This document shows positions 1 to 12,000 of a stretch of 64,000 nt of DNA, piece after piece. Numbering within the stretch: position 1 is the stretch's first letter; every line of letters starts with the position of its first letter. The DNA is taken from assembly GCA_020310875.1 (NCBI GenBank), contig CM035407.1, forward strand, positions 68,513,158 to 68,577,157. The letters are read 5' to 3'. The position numbers and the translations under genes were made by a program. The notes under the pieces were generated by a model. The model was not told the origin of the DNA. It searched no databases and saw only the letters and a list, made by a program, of their open reading frames with translations. Source of the stretch: Ceratopteris richardii. Taxonomy: Eukaryota; Streptophyta; Polypodiopsida; Polypodiales; Pteridaceae.

Positions 1-227
1 TTTCACACAAGAGACCGGCACTTTATTCACTAAAAGACTAATTTCCTACTATTTTACATGGTAAATCTCTAATCTTCTGTGGGGATGCATCTAGAGGACT
101 CCTTTAGTGCATTTACAACGGGAAATATATACAAGAGTGGTTATGATACAAAAGTTATGTGACCAAATCGGAAAAATTTTGGGGCCCGTCCTTTTCTCTG
201 CTTTGTGCGCTCTTTAGCTCTGCAACA
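1..227 (-). repeat. Element A 3' LTR, partial
   Basis: Matches 33455-33681 with three substitutions and no gaps. On the minus strand it begins TGTTGCAGAGC at 227, directly after a purine-rich tract. The rest of the LTR and the right-hand target duplication of A lie outside the window. Confidence 0.92.
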
Positions 228-705
228 CTCTCCCCCTTTTCGTCTCTGTCGTCCCTTGACAGACTTTGCTTCCCGCACGCGTCCAATGGTCAGTGTTGTC
301 TGTAACTCAACAGACATGCAGCTTTGATGGCCTGTTCTTGATTCAAGCTCTACTACACTTAGAGCCTGCTGCATTTATCTTCCTGTTGATTGGGGTTGCC
401 ACGCATGCCACCAGTGACTAGGAATGTGCTGTTCTTAGTCACCCTCTTCAACTTTTCAGCCTCTACCCCTTTCTGACTTTTGGACCTGTGATTTGCCCTG
501 GTTGCACACATCTGACCCTGTTGTATTGCTTTGAGCCTGTTTGCCTTGTTGCCTGATGCGTGCCCCTGCGGGGCTTCCTGCAGAGATATGTCTTCGAATA
601 TTTCTGTTTAGTGAAGCTGCTTCTTTCGTTGTCTTCTTCTTTTCTTTTTCTTACTTGACTCTCCTTCAACACTGCCCCCCTCCTGGACTCTGTCGTCCCC
701 GACAG
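228..705 (-). other. Element A 3' untranslated end: polypurine tract with duplicated stem-loop module
   Basis: The polypurine tract is 228-241 (minus GAAAAGGGGGAGAG) next to the LTR. A CTGTC...GACAG stem-loop lies at 246-262. A second copy of the same arrangement occurs upstream: stem-loop at 690-705 (CTGTCG/CGACAG, 6-base stem), then a G-rich tract and a TGTTGAAGG string at 663-684. That is the order stem-loop, G-tract, LTR edge found at the 3' end of element B. The inner copy looks like a fossil LTR boundary that ORF3 now reads through. Between ORF3 (ends 608) and the inner edge of the tract I see no convincing gene. Confidence 0.55.
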
Positions 706-2707
706 GCTTTGATAAGCGACGGGCATATGTTTGATATACTCTTTGCTCTGTATCATTTAGCAGATTTGCTTCACGTATCATGAGTTGTTTCCATTGTTCT
801 GCCTTCACACCATCATGGGGTGGCTGTCTGTGATCTGCGAAGAAGCTTAATTCATATGCTACGAGTCTGGCATTCAGGTTGGATGACATCTTCAAAAAGA
901 TTTCTGAATCTATTTCAAAGAATCCTGTAAAAAACGCTTCTTCAAATGTCTGCATATATGGACTTGGCAAGAACATAAGCCTGGAGTAATAAGCCATTAT
1001 AGTTGGTCTGCTTGGCATCACTGATAGATCAAAAACAAGTATGTCTGTGCCCTGATTAATTCCAATAAAATTCAAAAAGGTGTATGCCGCATGGTTGAAA
1101 ACTTTCAGTACAGTGAGTAGCATACTAAGTATTTTATTTGTCATTTTGACAGCTAAATCTGGTACTGTCGCATAATTTTGTAGCCAAAATTCTATGGTTT
1201 TTATCATGTAATCCTCCGTTGGCAAATAGTTATGTGGAGGGCTTGGAAGTAGCGGATAATTCAGCCACTGATTATTTAGTGTACCGTTCCTTTGCATGTC
1301 CAAAAATGCTCTAGCTTCTCTTCTACGAGGTACAGGACAAAATGCAGGGTTTACCTGCAGGGAATATGGAGCAGCTTGCCAGTGTATCCTTAGTGTTGGA
1401 TGTTTCTCCAAAAACTTTCTTCTCCAAACTGGCTGTGCGGCTTCAAATTCTGCTTGAGTGAAATTGAATGTATCATTCTCGAAGTTGAGCTGCTTATCAG
1501 GGCGCGTTTTTGTGATCTTCTTGATATATTGACGTGTTTTCTCTTTCAGTAATCCGTATGGAATATTGAAAGGCTTCATAAGCGTCTCTAAGTCTTTTCC
1601 TTTGATCTTTGCTTCTTTCATGACTTTAATAACTTCATTTTCAAAATTTTCCGTCAATCGGGACACCACTCGTGCCCGTTCCTTCTGACTTATTTCTGCA
1701 GTATATGGCATAGGATGATCATCATGTAGATCCGCCACCTGCTCACATATGGGAGAATGATAGATCGGTTGAGATAGAGGGCTTACCTCTACCTCGTCAG
1801 TAGGATGTTTCTTTTCTGGCACTACTGATGTCCCGATCGGTTCTTTTGTTTTCCTCTGAATCTTCAGCTGTTCTATGCATTTATCTTTTTCTTTTATTGT
1901 TTGCATGGCTTCTCCTAGTGCTTCTTTGGTTGCCAGTAGTTCCTTACCTATGTCAGCTACATGATCCATATTTTCACTGTAGCTTTGGACCAGTTTTGCC
2001 TGTGTTGTATTTAACTGCTTTTTAAGCTCATCTATTTCTTGAGCTTGCTTCCGTTCTGATTCTTCTCGTACTTCTTTCGCTTGTCGCAGCAACTCGGCAT
2101 ACTGTGCTATCTGCTCTTTTAATTCTTGTTCTTTAGTGTCTGAGGGTCCCTGTGGTATGAGTGGTTGATCATATAATAAAGACTTCATTAATTCTTTATT
2201 TCTATTGCGTAGGCTGTCATTCTCTTCCAGATATAGCTTGAGTTGTTGTTCTAATAGTGTGCTCCACATTTTCATTTTCTCTTTCTCAGCCTCGCTTGCT
2301 TCGTGTAATTTTTGCAACTCTGCTAGTTGTGTATGCAGCTGTTGATTCTGAGCAATGGATACGTCATATTGTGTCTTGATTGCCAACACTTCAGTACTTT
2401 TGTTTGCCAATTCTTTTTGTGTTGCAATCAATTGTGCCGATAGCTGTTCACTCATGAGTTGAAACTGATTCTTTTCTCTCCTTGCTTGATCATACTCGGC
2501 CTCTATATCCATCATCTGTTGCTGAGTGTCCATGGCTGTTTGAATCATCTGTTTTACTACAGGTTTCAACTGCGTAACATCTACATTAAGCCATGTTTTG
2601 GGTATTGCCGGTTCTTCTCCTGTATTCACGTCTTTGCCCTGAGCAATGTGTAATGTCGTGTCATGGGGCTGCCTAATTTGAAGCTGGATCCTTGGCTCAG
2701 CCCCCAT
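608..2707 (-). CDS. Element A ORF3: coiled-coil protein with conserved C-terminal domain
   Basis: 699 residues from ATG at 2707, homologous to B ORF3. Residues about 30-300 are rich in Q, E, K and L with heptad-like spacing, a predicted long coiled coil. Residues about 430-670 match the C-terminal half of B ORF3, with landmarks PVPRR, WLNYP, YMQTFEEAFFTGF and SEIF. The end is strongly basic (KKKKRRRQRKK), a possible nuclear or nucleic-acid-binding tail. I see no signal peptide or membrane segment, so an envelope role is unlikely. It occupies the position after pol. The frame is shared with the upstream frames at 2723-3310 and 3311-4204, separated only by TAG at 2723 and TGA at 3311. Function unknown; expression probably from spliced RNA. 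Confidence 0.7.
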   Translation of the reverse strand: MGAEPRIQLQIRQPHDTTLHIAQGKDVNTGEEPAIPKTWLNVDVTQLKPVVKQMIQTAMDTQQQMMDIEAEYDQARREKNQFQLMSEQLSAQLIATQKELANKSTEVLAIKTQYDVSIAQNQQLHTQLAELQKLHEASEAEKEKMKMWSTLLEQQLKLYLEENDSLRNRNKELMKSLLYDQPLIPQGPSDTKEQELKEQIAQYAELLRQAKEVREESERKQAQEIDELKKQLNTTQAKLVQSYSENMDHVADIGKELLATKEALGEAMQTIKEKDKCIEQLKIQRKTKEPIGTSVVPEKKHPTDEVEVSPLSQPIYHSPICEQVADLHDDHPMPYTAEISQKERARVVSRLTENFENEVIKVMKEAKIKGKDLETLMKPFNIPYGLLKEKTRQYIKKITKTRPDKQLNFENDTFNFTQAEFEAAQPVWRRKFLEKHPTLRIHWQAAPYSLQVNPAFCPVPRRREARAFLDMQRNGTLNNQWLNYPLLPSPPHNYLPTEDYMIKTIEFWLQNYATVPDLAVKMTNKILSMLLTVLKVFNHAAYTFLNFIGINQGTDILVFDLSVMPSRPTIMAYYSRLMFLPSPYMQTFEEAFFTGFFEIDSEIFLKMSSNLNARLVAYELSFFADHRQPPHDGVKAEQWKQLMIREANLLNDTEQRVYQTYARRLSKPVGDDRVQEGGSVEGESSKKKKRRRQRKKQLH

Positions 2708-2722
2708 GTCCTCTTTATTTCC

Positions 2723-3310
2723 CTACGGTGTGTCATCAGGCACCTCGATCATAATTTGTTCTTTGTGTCGCCCTTCCGTTTCCTTACTCATTGGAGTTTG
2801 ATCTTCCTCTTTAATAGGTTGTTTTACATGCGTAATACCAGTGGTCGTATCTTCTTTGATGCTTATTTTTGTGATGTCATTCAATTGAATGACGTGCTCC
2901 GGTTCCCTACATTCTTCGACTTTTTGTTCCTTTTCCTCCTGATTTTGGGGCGTCACTTCCACTTGATCTATCTTGTTCCATTCACCTTCGTGCGATTCAG
3001 TCCGTATATCAGTATCTAATGTGTCCTTTTCGGGACTAGAATCCGTATTTGTGCTGGAATCATCAATGCCTAGCTCCTTGTATCTTCCTGCTTGTTTTGG
3101 TGTTTCCTCTGGAATTCGTTGTGTCTGCTCTTGACTAGCTTGTCTATAATGATGTCCTTGAACGTTCAAATTGACCTGCCCTTGCATATACTGATGTGTT
3201 TCCTCAAGGGCAGCGGACAAATCTCTTTTAGTAATTGGCGTTTGAGTTGTCGTGATCTTCGGTAAGAGGTGCGTTCTCTTTGATTGCGGTGTTGCTTGAG
3301 CTTCCTCTTC
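2723..3310 (-). pseudogene. Element A ORF2-ORF3 linker frame between two stop codons
   Basis: An open stretch in the same frame as ORF2 upstream and ORF3 downstream, bounded by TGA (3311-3313) and TAG (2723-2725). It has no early ATG. The product would be hydrophilic, rich in T, E, K, Q and D, with no recognised domain. It corresponds to the N-terminal low-complexity part of B ORF3 (about 27298-28150). Either the two stops are recent nonsense mutations in one fused ORF2-ORF3 gene, or they are suppressed. C, where the matching junction is fused, supports an ancestral fusion. Confidence 0.5.
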
Positions 3311-4204
3311 TCATAGGCGCTTCGTACCTCTCATGGGTTTTTGTATGCTGGTTCCAGCATCTTCAACCATAGCTACTGCTTTCTTCTTCTTAGGGACCGT
3401 AGCTGATTTTACGTATCTTGCTAGTCCTTCCGAGGTTGGCATCTCTCTCAAATAGTTCTTCATTTCTAAAGCTTCATATATTAACAAGGTCAATGCAGAA
3501 CTGCCATTCAGAAACTTCTTCTGTCCCCACTTCTTATGGGCTTCGAATAACCTTTCCTGAACATAGCCGGTCAGGTTCACTTTGTTCCCAATTTGCCGCA
3601 TGGCATGTGATAGTAATTGGACCACTATCTTCTGTGGAGCCGTATACCTGTGCATGCTGGGAAAACAAAAGTGTTGATGCACTAGACGGACAGCATCTTC
3701 TATGTCAATTCTGTTTATTTCCAAGAATGATCGCTTCTTGGGATCATGGCATTCGTCTTTGACACTAGTAATGCCTGCTTGATTCCATCCAAAATCTTTA
3801 TTAATCAATTCATGTGTGAACTGGATGGTCTTCCATGTCCCTACTTTATCTAATACTCGTGCTTCTGGGACTGAGACCTTTGTCGCCGCAGGCTGCATGG
3901 TGTTCATTACCTGTGCACACCTCTGAAAGTCTGGCACATAGATTGGTAACTTGAGGAATGCCTCTATGCCTGCTTGTGTCCATACGTCCTCAATATGAGG
4001 TAATCCTTGTATGATCGTTTTGAAGTCCTGTGACATGATAGGAAAATAATGATCTGTATCCATTATTTTGATTGTGGCCATGAAGATTAGCTCTGCCACT
4101 GGTTGATCATCACGAAACCAATGGCCTCTTGCTCTTGTTACTGATTCCAATGGAAGAAGTTGCACCTCTTCTTGCTGCGTAGATTCGGAATCAGTGGAAG
4201 CCAT
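3311..4204 (-). CDS. Element A ORF2: conserved extra protein of the lineage
   Basis: 297 residues from ATG at 4204, the first ATG after a strong splice acceptor (CAG directly before ATG). Homologous to B ORF2: shared landmarks are GHWF near the N-terminus, DFQRC, HFCFPSMHRYTAPQK (B: HFAFPAQDRFTMPHK), KKFLNGSSALT (B: KKVLNGCCALT) and a C-terminal MRGT. It is mostly helical in appearance, with no membrane segment or signal peptide and no catalytic motif I recognise. By position it could be related to the ORFs found after pol in Athila-type elements, but I cannot confirm this. It ends at TGA with the frame open beyond. Function unknown. Confidence 0.65.
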   Translation of the reverse strand: MASTDSESTQQEEVQLLPLESVTRARGHWFRDDQPVAELIFMATIKIMDTDHYFPIMSQDFKTIIQGLPHIEDVWTQAGIEAFLKLPIYVPDFQRCAQVMNTMQPAATKVSVPEARVLDKVGTWKTIQFTHELINKDFGWNQAGITSVKDECHDPKKRSFLEINRIDIEDAVRLVHQHFCFPSMHRYTAPQKIVVQLLSHAMRQIGNKVNLTGYVQERLFEAHKKWGQKKFLNGSSALTLLIYEALEMKNYLREMPTSEGLARYVKSATVPKKKKAVAMVEDAGTSIQKPMRGTKRL

Positions 4205-4233
4205 CTGCACTCAATATAGAGTATGAATTAGTA
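4205..4233 (-). promoter_or_regulatory. Branch point and 3' splice site before element A ORF2
   Basis: The minus strand reads TACTAAT (4227-4233, a near-ideal branch-point sequence), a short pyrimidine-rich stretch, then TGCAG directly before the ORF2 ATG. The same arrangement precedes ORF2 in B and C, so it is conserved. It implies that ORF2/ORF3 are translated from a spliced subgenomic RNA. Confidence 0.6.
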
Positions 4234-4493
4234 TCCATATGTTTTCAGAAATCCTCCTCTATATGCTGGTTATAAGTTCGATGATGTTCCGAGTGCATGG
4301 TGTCGTCCCTTTCCCGTGAGTGTGAGAAAGGTAATACCTGGATTTTTCACATTTTTATGTATTTTTATATTTTCAGCTGAAAAGAAAAATAGAAAAGGTT
4401 AGGTTATAGCCGAAGCAAGTGTTATTTTTAGAATGATTTTCTTAATGTATGTACAAGTGCTCTCCTATTTCCCCGTGAGGAAAGTGTGCTTGA

Positions 4494-7400
4494 CTATCCT
4501 GCAATAGAAGAAGGATGTGCCGAATGCTTGGCCTTGTAATGTGGCCCTATCATGCATACTTTGGGTATTGACAATTCCATGTGTGTGCAGTTGGAGGTAG
4601 TTGGCGTATGCATGCCAGTCATTTCCTCTTTCGGTATCCACATTTGCATCATTGTGCTGGACTTCGTCGTATGTTGCCCACTTCCGCTGCAAGTGGCTTT
4701 TTTCTTTTTGTTGTAGGTCTGCTTGATCGGATTTATAACTCGCGGAATGGTTTGGGTTGCCCTTACAGACTCCTTCTTTCTCCAGTAACTCTTTTGTTGT
4801 GGCTGTTTTGCCTGTGGACTACGTTGGTTCTTCTTGTTCTGAGGATCATCCCTTCGGTTTGGTTTCCTTGGAACGCAAGACTTAGGAATCCAGATTTGTG
4901 AACGATCCTGTTGAGCGGCTACTACTTTCTTTGGGATCCAGATTGTAGCAATTCGTTGATGGCTTCGTTGTTTCGACTGATTTGTTTTCACACTTGATGG
5001 TTTGTTCTGATGTCGGGTGTGCTTCTGTCGTCGAAGATACTCCTCCACTTGATCTTTCTTTATCCACGCTTGGTTAGAGTATGGAATAGGGTATATTTTA
5101 ATGGTTACAGGTTTTGAATTACTCTGTGGCATAGTCTCTTTGATACAGGGTGTTTCAGTGAGATTGATTTCAGTTTGAGTGATACTCTCAAGACTTGCTA
5201 GGCTAGAAAATTGTGTGCAAGCAGAATTCACTGTGTCATCACATATAGTACTTGGCGAAGGTGTTTCTATAGTGCTAGTGATCATACATTCAGGACTTTG
5301 TTCATTAGAATGAACTGTTTGCTCTATGCTCGCAGATTTAATTGGTCGTTCATCTAGCAAACTAAATACTTCACGATGTCCTATCCTGGCTGAGATGTAT
5401 CCTAACGCCAATTGAATGGTCACCTCGTATTCGCAAATCCAGTCTTGTCCTAACACCATCTCCTCAAGTAAGTCTTGATCATGACACACTAAGAGCTTTT
5501 GTTCCATAGTGTTGTTGCCAAGATGTAAGGGTAAGGTGATCTCACCTATGCATTGAGTAATCGTTCCTCCTATTCCTATCAACTGTGCCATTGATGGGCG
5601 TATTTGCCCATGGAATTTCTGGGTCAAAGAAAGTGTGATACAACTTACAGCGGCTCCTGTGTCAATGAGAGCATTCACCAAGTGGTACTCAGTTTTTCCT
5701 GCTCCCAAATTTAAATATGGTTGCGTTCTCTGCGATCCTAGGCTTTGAGTGGCTCTAAAATTAGCCATCGGGATGAGTTCTTCTCCTAATCGATATCTCT
5801 CATCTCGCTCTCTCATCCACTCTTTTCGTTTCTTTATTCTTTCCAATGCTTCTTGTCTCGCTTCCTCTCGTATCCTTTCCTCTTCTATGCGTCTGTTCCT
5901 ACCTTTGATTAATCGAGACATTGTTTCTTCGGTCAATGGTTCTAGGTATTTTTTTACTCTACACCCACTGATGTAGTTTGGTAACACGTCTCCATCTAGG
6001 GTTGCTAAGCTGATGGCTCCACTTGTAGATATACGATTGATGATTAATGGGCCATATCCTCTCTTTTGCAATTTCTTAGCATGTTGTTTCAAAGTGTATA
6101 CCAAAACTAAATCTCCTTCCTTCAATTTTTTGTCCTTGATATGCACATCAAAATAGGCTTTTTGTCGTCTTTTAGCAGCATAAATACCCGCTACTGCTTG
6201 TAACCTAGTTTCATGAAGCTTTTCTATTTGGTCCAATTGGGCTGATAATTCATGTCCTGTCCACTCGTAAGTAGTTGCTACTCTAAGAGTGGGAATCAAG
6301 AAATCAATTGGCAAAATAGCATTTTGTCCGTACACTAAGTTAAAAGGAGTAGTGCCTATTGCAGTTTTATAGGCTACTCGGAATGCCCATAAAGCATGAT
6401 GTAACTGCTTATCCCAATCTGATCTACCGTTGTTAACAATTTTTGTGAGAACTGTACACAAGATTTTATTCGAACTTTCTGCTTGTCCATTGGCTTGTGG
6501 GTGATAAGGAGCTGATTTCTTATGAATTACCAAGAATTCGTTTAATAAAGCTTCTATCACTTCATTAACAAAGTGCGTGCCTCTATCACTCACAATTTCG
6601 ATTGGTAGTCCAAATCTAGTGAAAATGTTCTCGAAGAGAAACTTGGCTGTTGTTCTTGCGTCATTTTTCTTGGTTGCTTTTGCTTCAACCCATTTGGTCA
6701 GGTAATCTGTGGCTACAATTATATATTCGGCATGAGATCCCTTTGCAGGTGGGCTAATAGGTCCTATAAAGTCTATTCCCCATTTCGTGAAAGCTTTAGC
6801 ACTCATCATGGGTCTAAGTGGCATCTCATCTCTCCTAATTGGATATTTCGTTTGTTGGCAAGTATCACACCGTTGCACATATGTTATGGCATCTTGGTGT
6901 AGAGTTGGCCACCACATTCCAGCAAAGAGGATCATTTTGGCTGTTTTATCTGCAGAGAAGTGTCCTCCTGCAGCTCCTGTATGAGCCATCTCTAAGAGAG
7001 AAAGATATTCATCTTCATGAATGCACATTCGTAATTGGTTATCTTTCCCTCGCTTAAAAAGTTGTTTTCCTATGATGGCATAATGTTTACTCTGTTCTTC
7101 AAGAGCACGCTTCCTGGCTAAAGTAGCTCCGTCAGGGTATTCTCGAGTTTTCAAGAACTTTACTAGAGGCATGCTCCACCTTGGTGCTATTGTAGAGTAG
7201 CATAATGTAGAGTTCTCGTCTGGGGTTTGTTCTTGACAGGTTTGACAGGTTGACACATAGTTATGTGCATCTCGTTGCATGGTTGGCCAATATATGCCAA
7301 GTCTCTTAAGTGTTTGCCACGTTCCATTTGCATTCAAATGAGTGTTCCATTGGTTTATGTGTGCTTTCTGAAGCCACATTTCTTGTTCCTCTTCTTCCAC

Positions 7401-9035
7401 GCATCTCAGCAGTAATCCGCTTGAATCTTGGTGGTACAAACTTCCCGCAATGATGTGAAGATTTTTAGTCCTCCAGAGATCTTGCGTTTGGTTTGGCGTG
7501 ATCCCATCTTTAGGTCCATGTGTAAGTATCGGGACCAATTTTTCTGCCCATTGAGGACATACTTCCAAGTTAAAAAGATAAGTATCTGGTAGGTCATCAG
7601 GTACTCCTATGGGTGGTTCTCCATCGGTCATACGAGATAAGTGGTCTGCTCTTATGTGGGTGTTGCCTTTCTTGACTACTACCTCAAAGTCAAACTCCAT
7701 TAGCAATAAAAACCATCGTACTAGTCTTCCCGTATTACAAGGCTTGTTGACTAGGTACAGTAGGGCTTGATGATCAATGAAGAATTTGAATTTGTTTGCC
7801 AACAAGTAATGTCTGAACTTTTTAACTGCATACACCATCCCTAGGCCTTCTCTCTCCGTAGTAGTATAATTTCGTTCCGCTTGATTCAACTGTCTACTAG
7901 CATAGGCTATTGGGTGGTCTAATTTCCCTGTGTCAGCAGGTTGAGCTAAGATGCAACCAATGGCAAACTTGGAAGCATCCACATGAATGTGAAACGGTTT
8001 ATTCCAGTTGGGGACTCGAAGAATTGGTGCTGAACTCAATCGATTTTTTAACTCATTGAAGGCTCTCTCGCATTCTTCGGTCCAATTAAATAACGTCAAT
8101 AGTGCATAAAGAGGTCTAGCAATTATGGCGTACATATGTATGAATCTTCGATAGTATCCACAATGTCCCATAAATGCTTGAACTTCTTTAGCCGTTTTGG
8201 GTCTTGGTAAATCCAGAATTACTTTAATTTTGTCTTCGTCAGTTGAGATTCCATTTTTAGAGACAATATGCCCTAAGATTTTCCCTTGTCGCACCATGAA
8301 GACACATTTTTCAGGATTGAGGCATACTCGATATTGTCGACATTTAGCAAAAATCTTTTCAAGTTCAGGGATGTGCTCTGATCGTATAGCTGAATACGTA
8401 CAAAGGTCATCCACGTATACCTCCATACTTTTTCTTAGGAATTCCTTGAACACATGGCACATCAATCTTTGGAAGGTAGCTGGGGCATTAGTCAGACCAA
8501 AAGGCATGACTCTAAAGGCGTATACTCCCCATTCAGTTGCGAACGCTGTTTTATGTTGGTCCTCAGGAGCAATAGCTACCTGATTATACCCTGAAAAGCC
8601 ATCCAGAAAGCTATAAACTTCCTTCCCTGCTACCCTTTCCAAGAGATGATCAGTGATTGGTAAGGGGTAACTATCCCTTATGGTTGCGGCATTCACTTTC
8701 TTCAAATTGATGCACACTCTTAACTTTCCATTCTTTTTCGGTACAACCACCAAAGGTGACACCCATTCCGTGTGCTCAATTTCGTAGATGAATCCAGCAT
8801 CTAATAACTTATCTATTTCCTCTTTTATCTTGGCTGAATACACATCATTATAAGTATATGGTCTCTGTTTTGAAGGTTTGGCTTCGGATGTCATGGGGAT
8901 TCTATGTGCACATATAGATGGATCTACTCCCTTTAAGTCCTTATAGGTCCAAGCAAAGACATCCCGGTATTCTCTTATGAGTCGAATTAACTCTTGTTCT
9001 TCTTCTAATGAGACATCCTGTCCTATGAAGGTACA
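4494..9035 (-). pseudogene. pol: Element A pol: RT, RNase H, double H2C2, integrase, protease 2, IWIPK tail
   Basis: A long open frame continuing the gag frame after one TGA (9036-9038); the first ATG is at 8894. In order: RT (VYVDDL catalytic motif), RNase H (HVDASKFAIG, TTTEREGLGM, IDHQALLYL), a first H2C2 module (AHINQWNTH ... CQTC), a second one (AHTGAAGGH ... CDTC), integrase core (GIDFIGP, VSDRGTHF, NGQAES), then a second retroviral-type aspartic protease (LIDTGAAVS ... MVLGQDWI, near 5400-5700). The basic, low-complexity tail has IWIPK repeated. The upstream TGA replaces Lys or Arg of B, C and D (EEKCT or EERCT), suggesting nonsense mutation. Otherwise all catalytic residues looked for are present. 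Confidence 0.85.
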
Positions 9036-12000
9036 TCATTCCTCTCCTCCTTCCATAGTCACAACTATCTTTTTGGTTTGCTCCTTATTATCATATGCTA
9101 TTCCAGGCTGTGCTTCTCTCTTGGGCATTTGAATAGCAATTTTCCTCTCCTCCACTTCATATTTTTTAAAATGAGCTGGTACCTCAAATTGGTCTTGTGG
9201 TCTGTTTTCTTCATCTTCTAATTCCCTTTCAACTTCTAATTCCCCTTTTTGTGTGAGTTCCTTATGTTTCTCATTGGCGGTGATATTTATGTTGGTGGTA
9301 CTACTCCCTAGATCCATGGGTTCAGGTTCCATTTCAATGCTCTCGTAGTCCTCCTTCCAGTCTTTCTCGATCACTTCTCCTTCTTCTGCCTCCTGAAGGA
9401 CTACCATATAAAGGCTAACATCATAACCCTCCTCATCGATACATTCGTTCATGGTTACTACTTCCTCGTTTACACAGACATCAAGGGTCGCTAAAATTTC
9501 CATCCAACCGTGAGGTTCAAATTCTTCATCCGGAAATACTTGTGGCATATAAGCTGGATCTTGTACAGGCCTCGCTATTCCTTGTTTTTGCTGCCATCCT
9601 TTTCTTCTCTCCTCTTCCTTCTTTGCAGCTTGACATATCCACAGATGAGTGTCCTCGTTCATCCAGGATTGATCACTAGAACCTGCACTATGGACTGATT
9701 GGTTGTCTTCCTCTTTATGGATTTGATTCCATTGTAAAGGTGGCACATCTTGATAAGTGTATGTATGTAGGTTTATCCTAGTGGTGGTTCCTGCATGTTG
9801 TAGGTACACTGCATCTTTTCCCCAATCTTGTACGACCTTTAGTTGTCTCATGAAAGGCCTCCCCAAGATCATTTCATAATTGCTTGGCCTTTCAAAGTGA
9901 CATATTGCTAAAGTATGTTCAAATTCCACTCCACACGTGGTGAAGACTACTCGTTCCAATAATCCTAAGGGTCTTTCTGTATGTCCGTCTGCCATTTGTA
10001 TTTTCATGCGTGTTGGTCTTAATGCTGGTTTTCCCCATTTCTCCCAAATTTCTTTGGTTGCAATACCAACACCAGCTCCCGAATCTAAAATGGCTTTAGT
10101 AGTGTATCCCATATAGGTAATTGGAAGGCAAGTATTTCCTTCATCTCCCTCACTAAAGTCTCCTACCTTATCCACTGGAATTCTCACCGTGTTGACTTCG
10201 TCTGCTATTTCTTTCTCTTCCTCTTTGACCTCCCATTGGTCGATTAATTTCTCCTTCAAATGTGGTTTTACCTTCAACAGTTCTTCGAACATTAGGGTAC
10301 AAGGAATCTTTACCTTTCTAAGACGTTGTATGATCTCCGATGTTTGGACTGACGGGTTCGTTTCTCGTTTCCTCATTGAGGGAATACAATACAATTCTGA
10401 ATTGTGTTCGTACTCCCCGGTATAATTGGGCAGTTCATTTACATCCTCGTCTCCTTGGTTACTTGCATCCATCGGTAAAATTCCTTCTGAATTTAGTTCA
10501 GGCATTGAACCCTCTAGTTCATTTTCTGCTTCTAATTCTTCAAAGGGTGGTTCAATTCCTTCCACTTTCTTCCATTTGTCCTCTTGGACTCGTGCCCATA
10601 GATCTTTAGTCCACTCTCCTTCTACCTCGGGGACTATGGATTCTTCCTTTCTCTCAACACCAAATTCATCATTCTGTGGTCTATTCACTTCAGGCTTTTC
10701 ATGAATGTTTACACACTCTTGGAATTTTTCTTCAGAAATTTGGGTATTGGGTAAAGGCGATGCAGGTTTTTCTAAGGTTCGCTGTGCAACTTCTATCAAT
10801 TTCTTGCAGATTTCTAGTCTTTCTTTTTCTAAGTCGCCTCTTGGATATTCTCTCTCGTGTTGCTCTATGGTAGGTCCTGCTCTTATTCTTGCCTTGTATG
10901 CCTGAATCCACATGGCTAATTCTTCAGGCATGGGATCTGCTAAGACTGATCCAACCTCTTCTTTCTGATACTTTTCATTTTTAATTTCTCTTTCCCTCTT
11001 TGGTTCTTCCTTTGATTTTTGTTTGTTTTCCTCCTTTTCCTTCTTTTGTAATAATTTCTTCTCTTTTATCCTATCTCTTCGGTGCTTCCATCTCTGGGAC
11101 CTTTTACTTGCAACACTTTTCTCTGGCTCTTCTGAGTCTTCAATCCTTTGAGGGATGGGTGTGTTCACCTCCCTGTTATGTTGGTTGTCCTCTTCTGTTT
11201 TTTCAGGGGTCTCTCTGGCTTTGGCTCTAGTTATTGCTTTCAATGGTACCGTGTACTCTTTATCACTCCCTGATGATTCAATTACTTCTATTACATTGAT
11301 TTGCACGTTGGATGTAATCTTGTTAGGATTCTTGGGGCAGTCTCTGAAAAGGTGTTCCTTACCACAATCACTACAGTAGCCTTCCCAGACTCGTTGTGGT
11401 GGTGGTGGGTTTGGTGATGTACATTCTCTAATATAGTGTTCACCTCCACATCTGTAGCATGGTCCTCTGGGTACAGGCTGTCTATTCATTGGTCGAGGTG
11501 GCATGGTTGCTCTAGGAGCTGTGTACATTAAGGACACATAATCCTGCTCGTGTCCGTATGGACTGTCCGGTATTTCCATGCCATAAGCATATGGTTCATA
11601 CTGTTGCCCATATTCCATTATCGAGCTTTCATAACTAGGGTATGCTCCTTGACTAGGGTCATAAAATGAGTCATATGGTTCATTACTAGTCAAAGGTGTG
11701 GCTGGCACTATAGCCCTCTCTAGATTTTCTTCTGGTTGTGCAATCTTGACTGGGACAACGTTCTGAGGATGGGGTGGTTGTTGTCCTAGTACAGGCTGTG
11801 GTTGTGTGTAACCCTGATATGCGTATGGTCGTGGTACTGGTGCCTGTGGCTGATACGAGGGATACCTAAAAGCTTCACCTCCCTGATGATTCTGAGTGTA
11901 CCCGTACGGTCTCATGTATTGCTGTGCTGGTCTAGCTTGCCTATTGTAGGGACAATTTTCGGTGCTATGATTTGTGTATTTTTGTTCCACACTGCAATAT

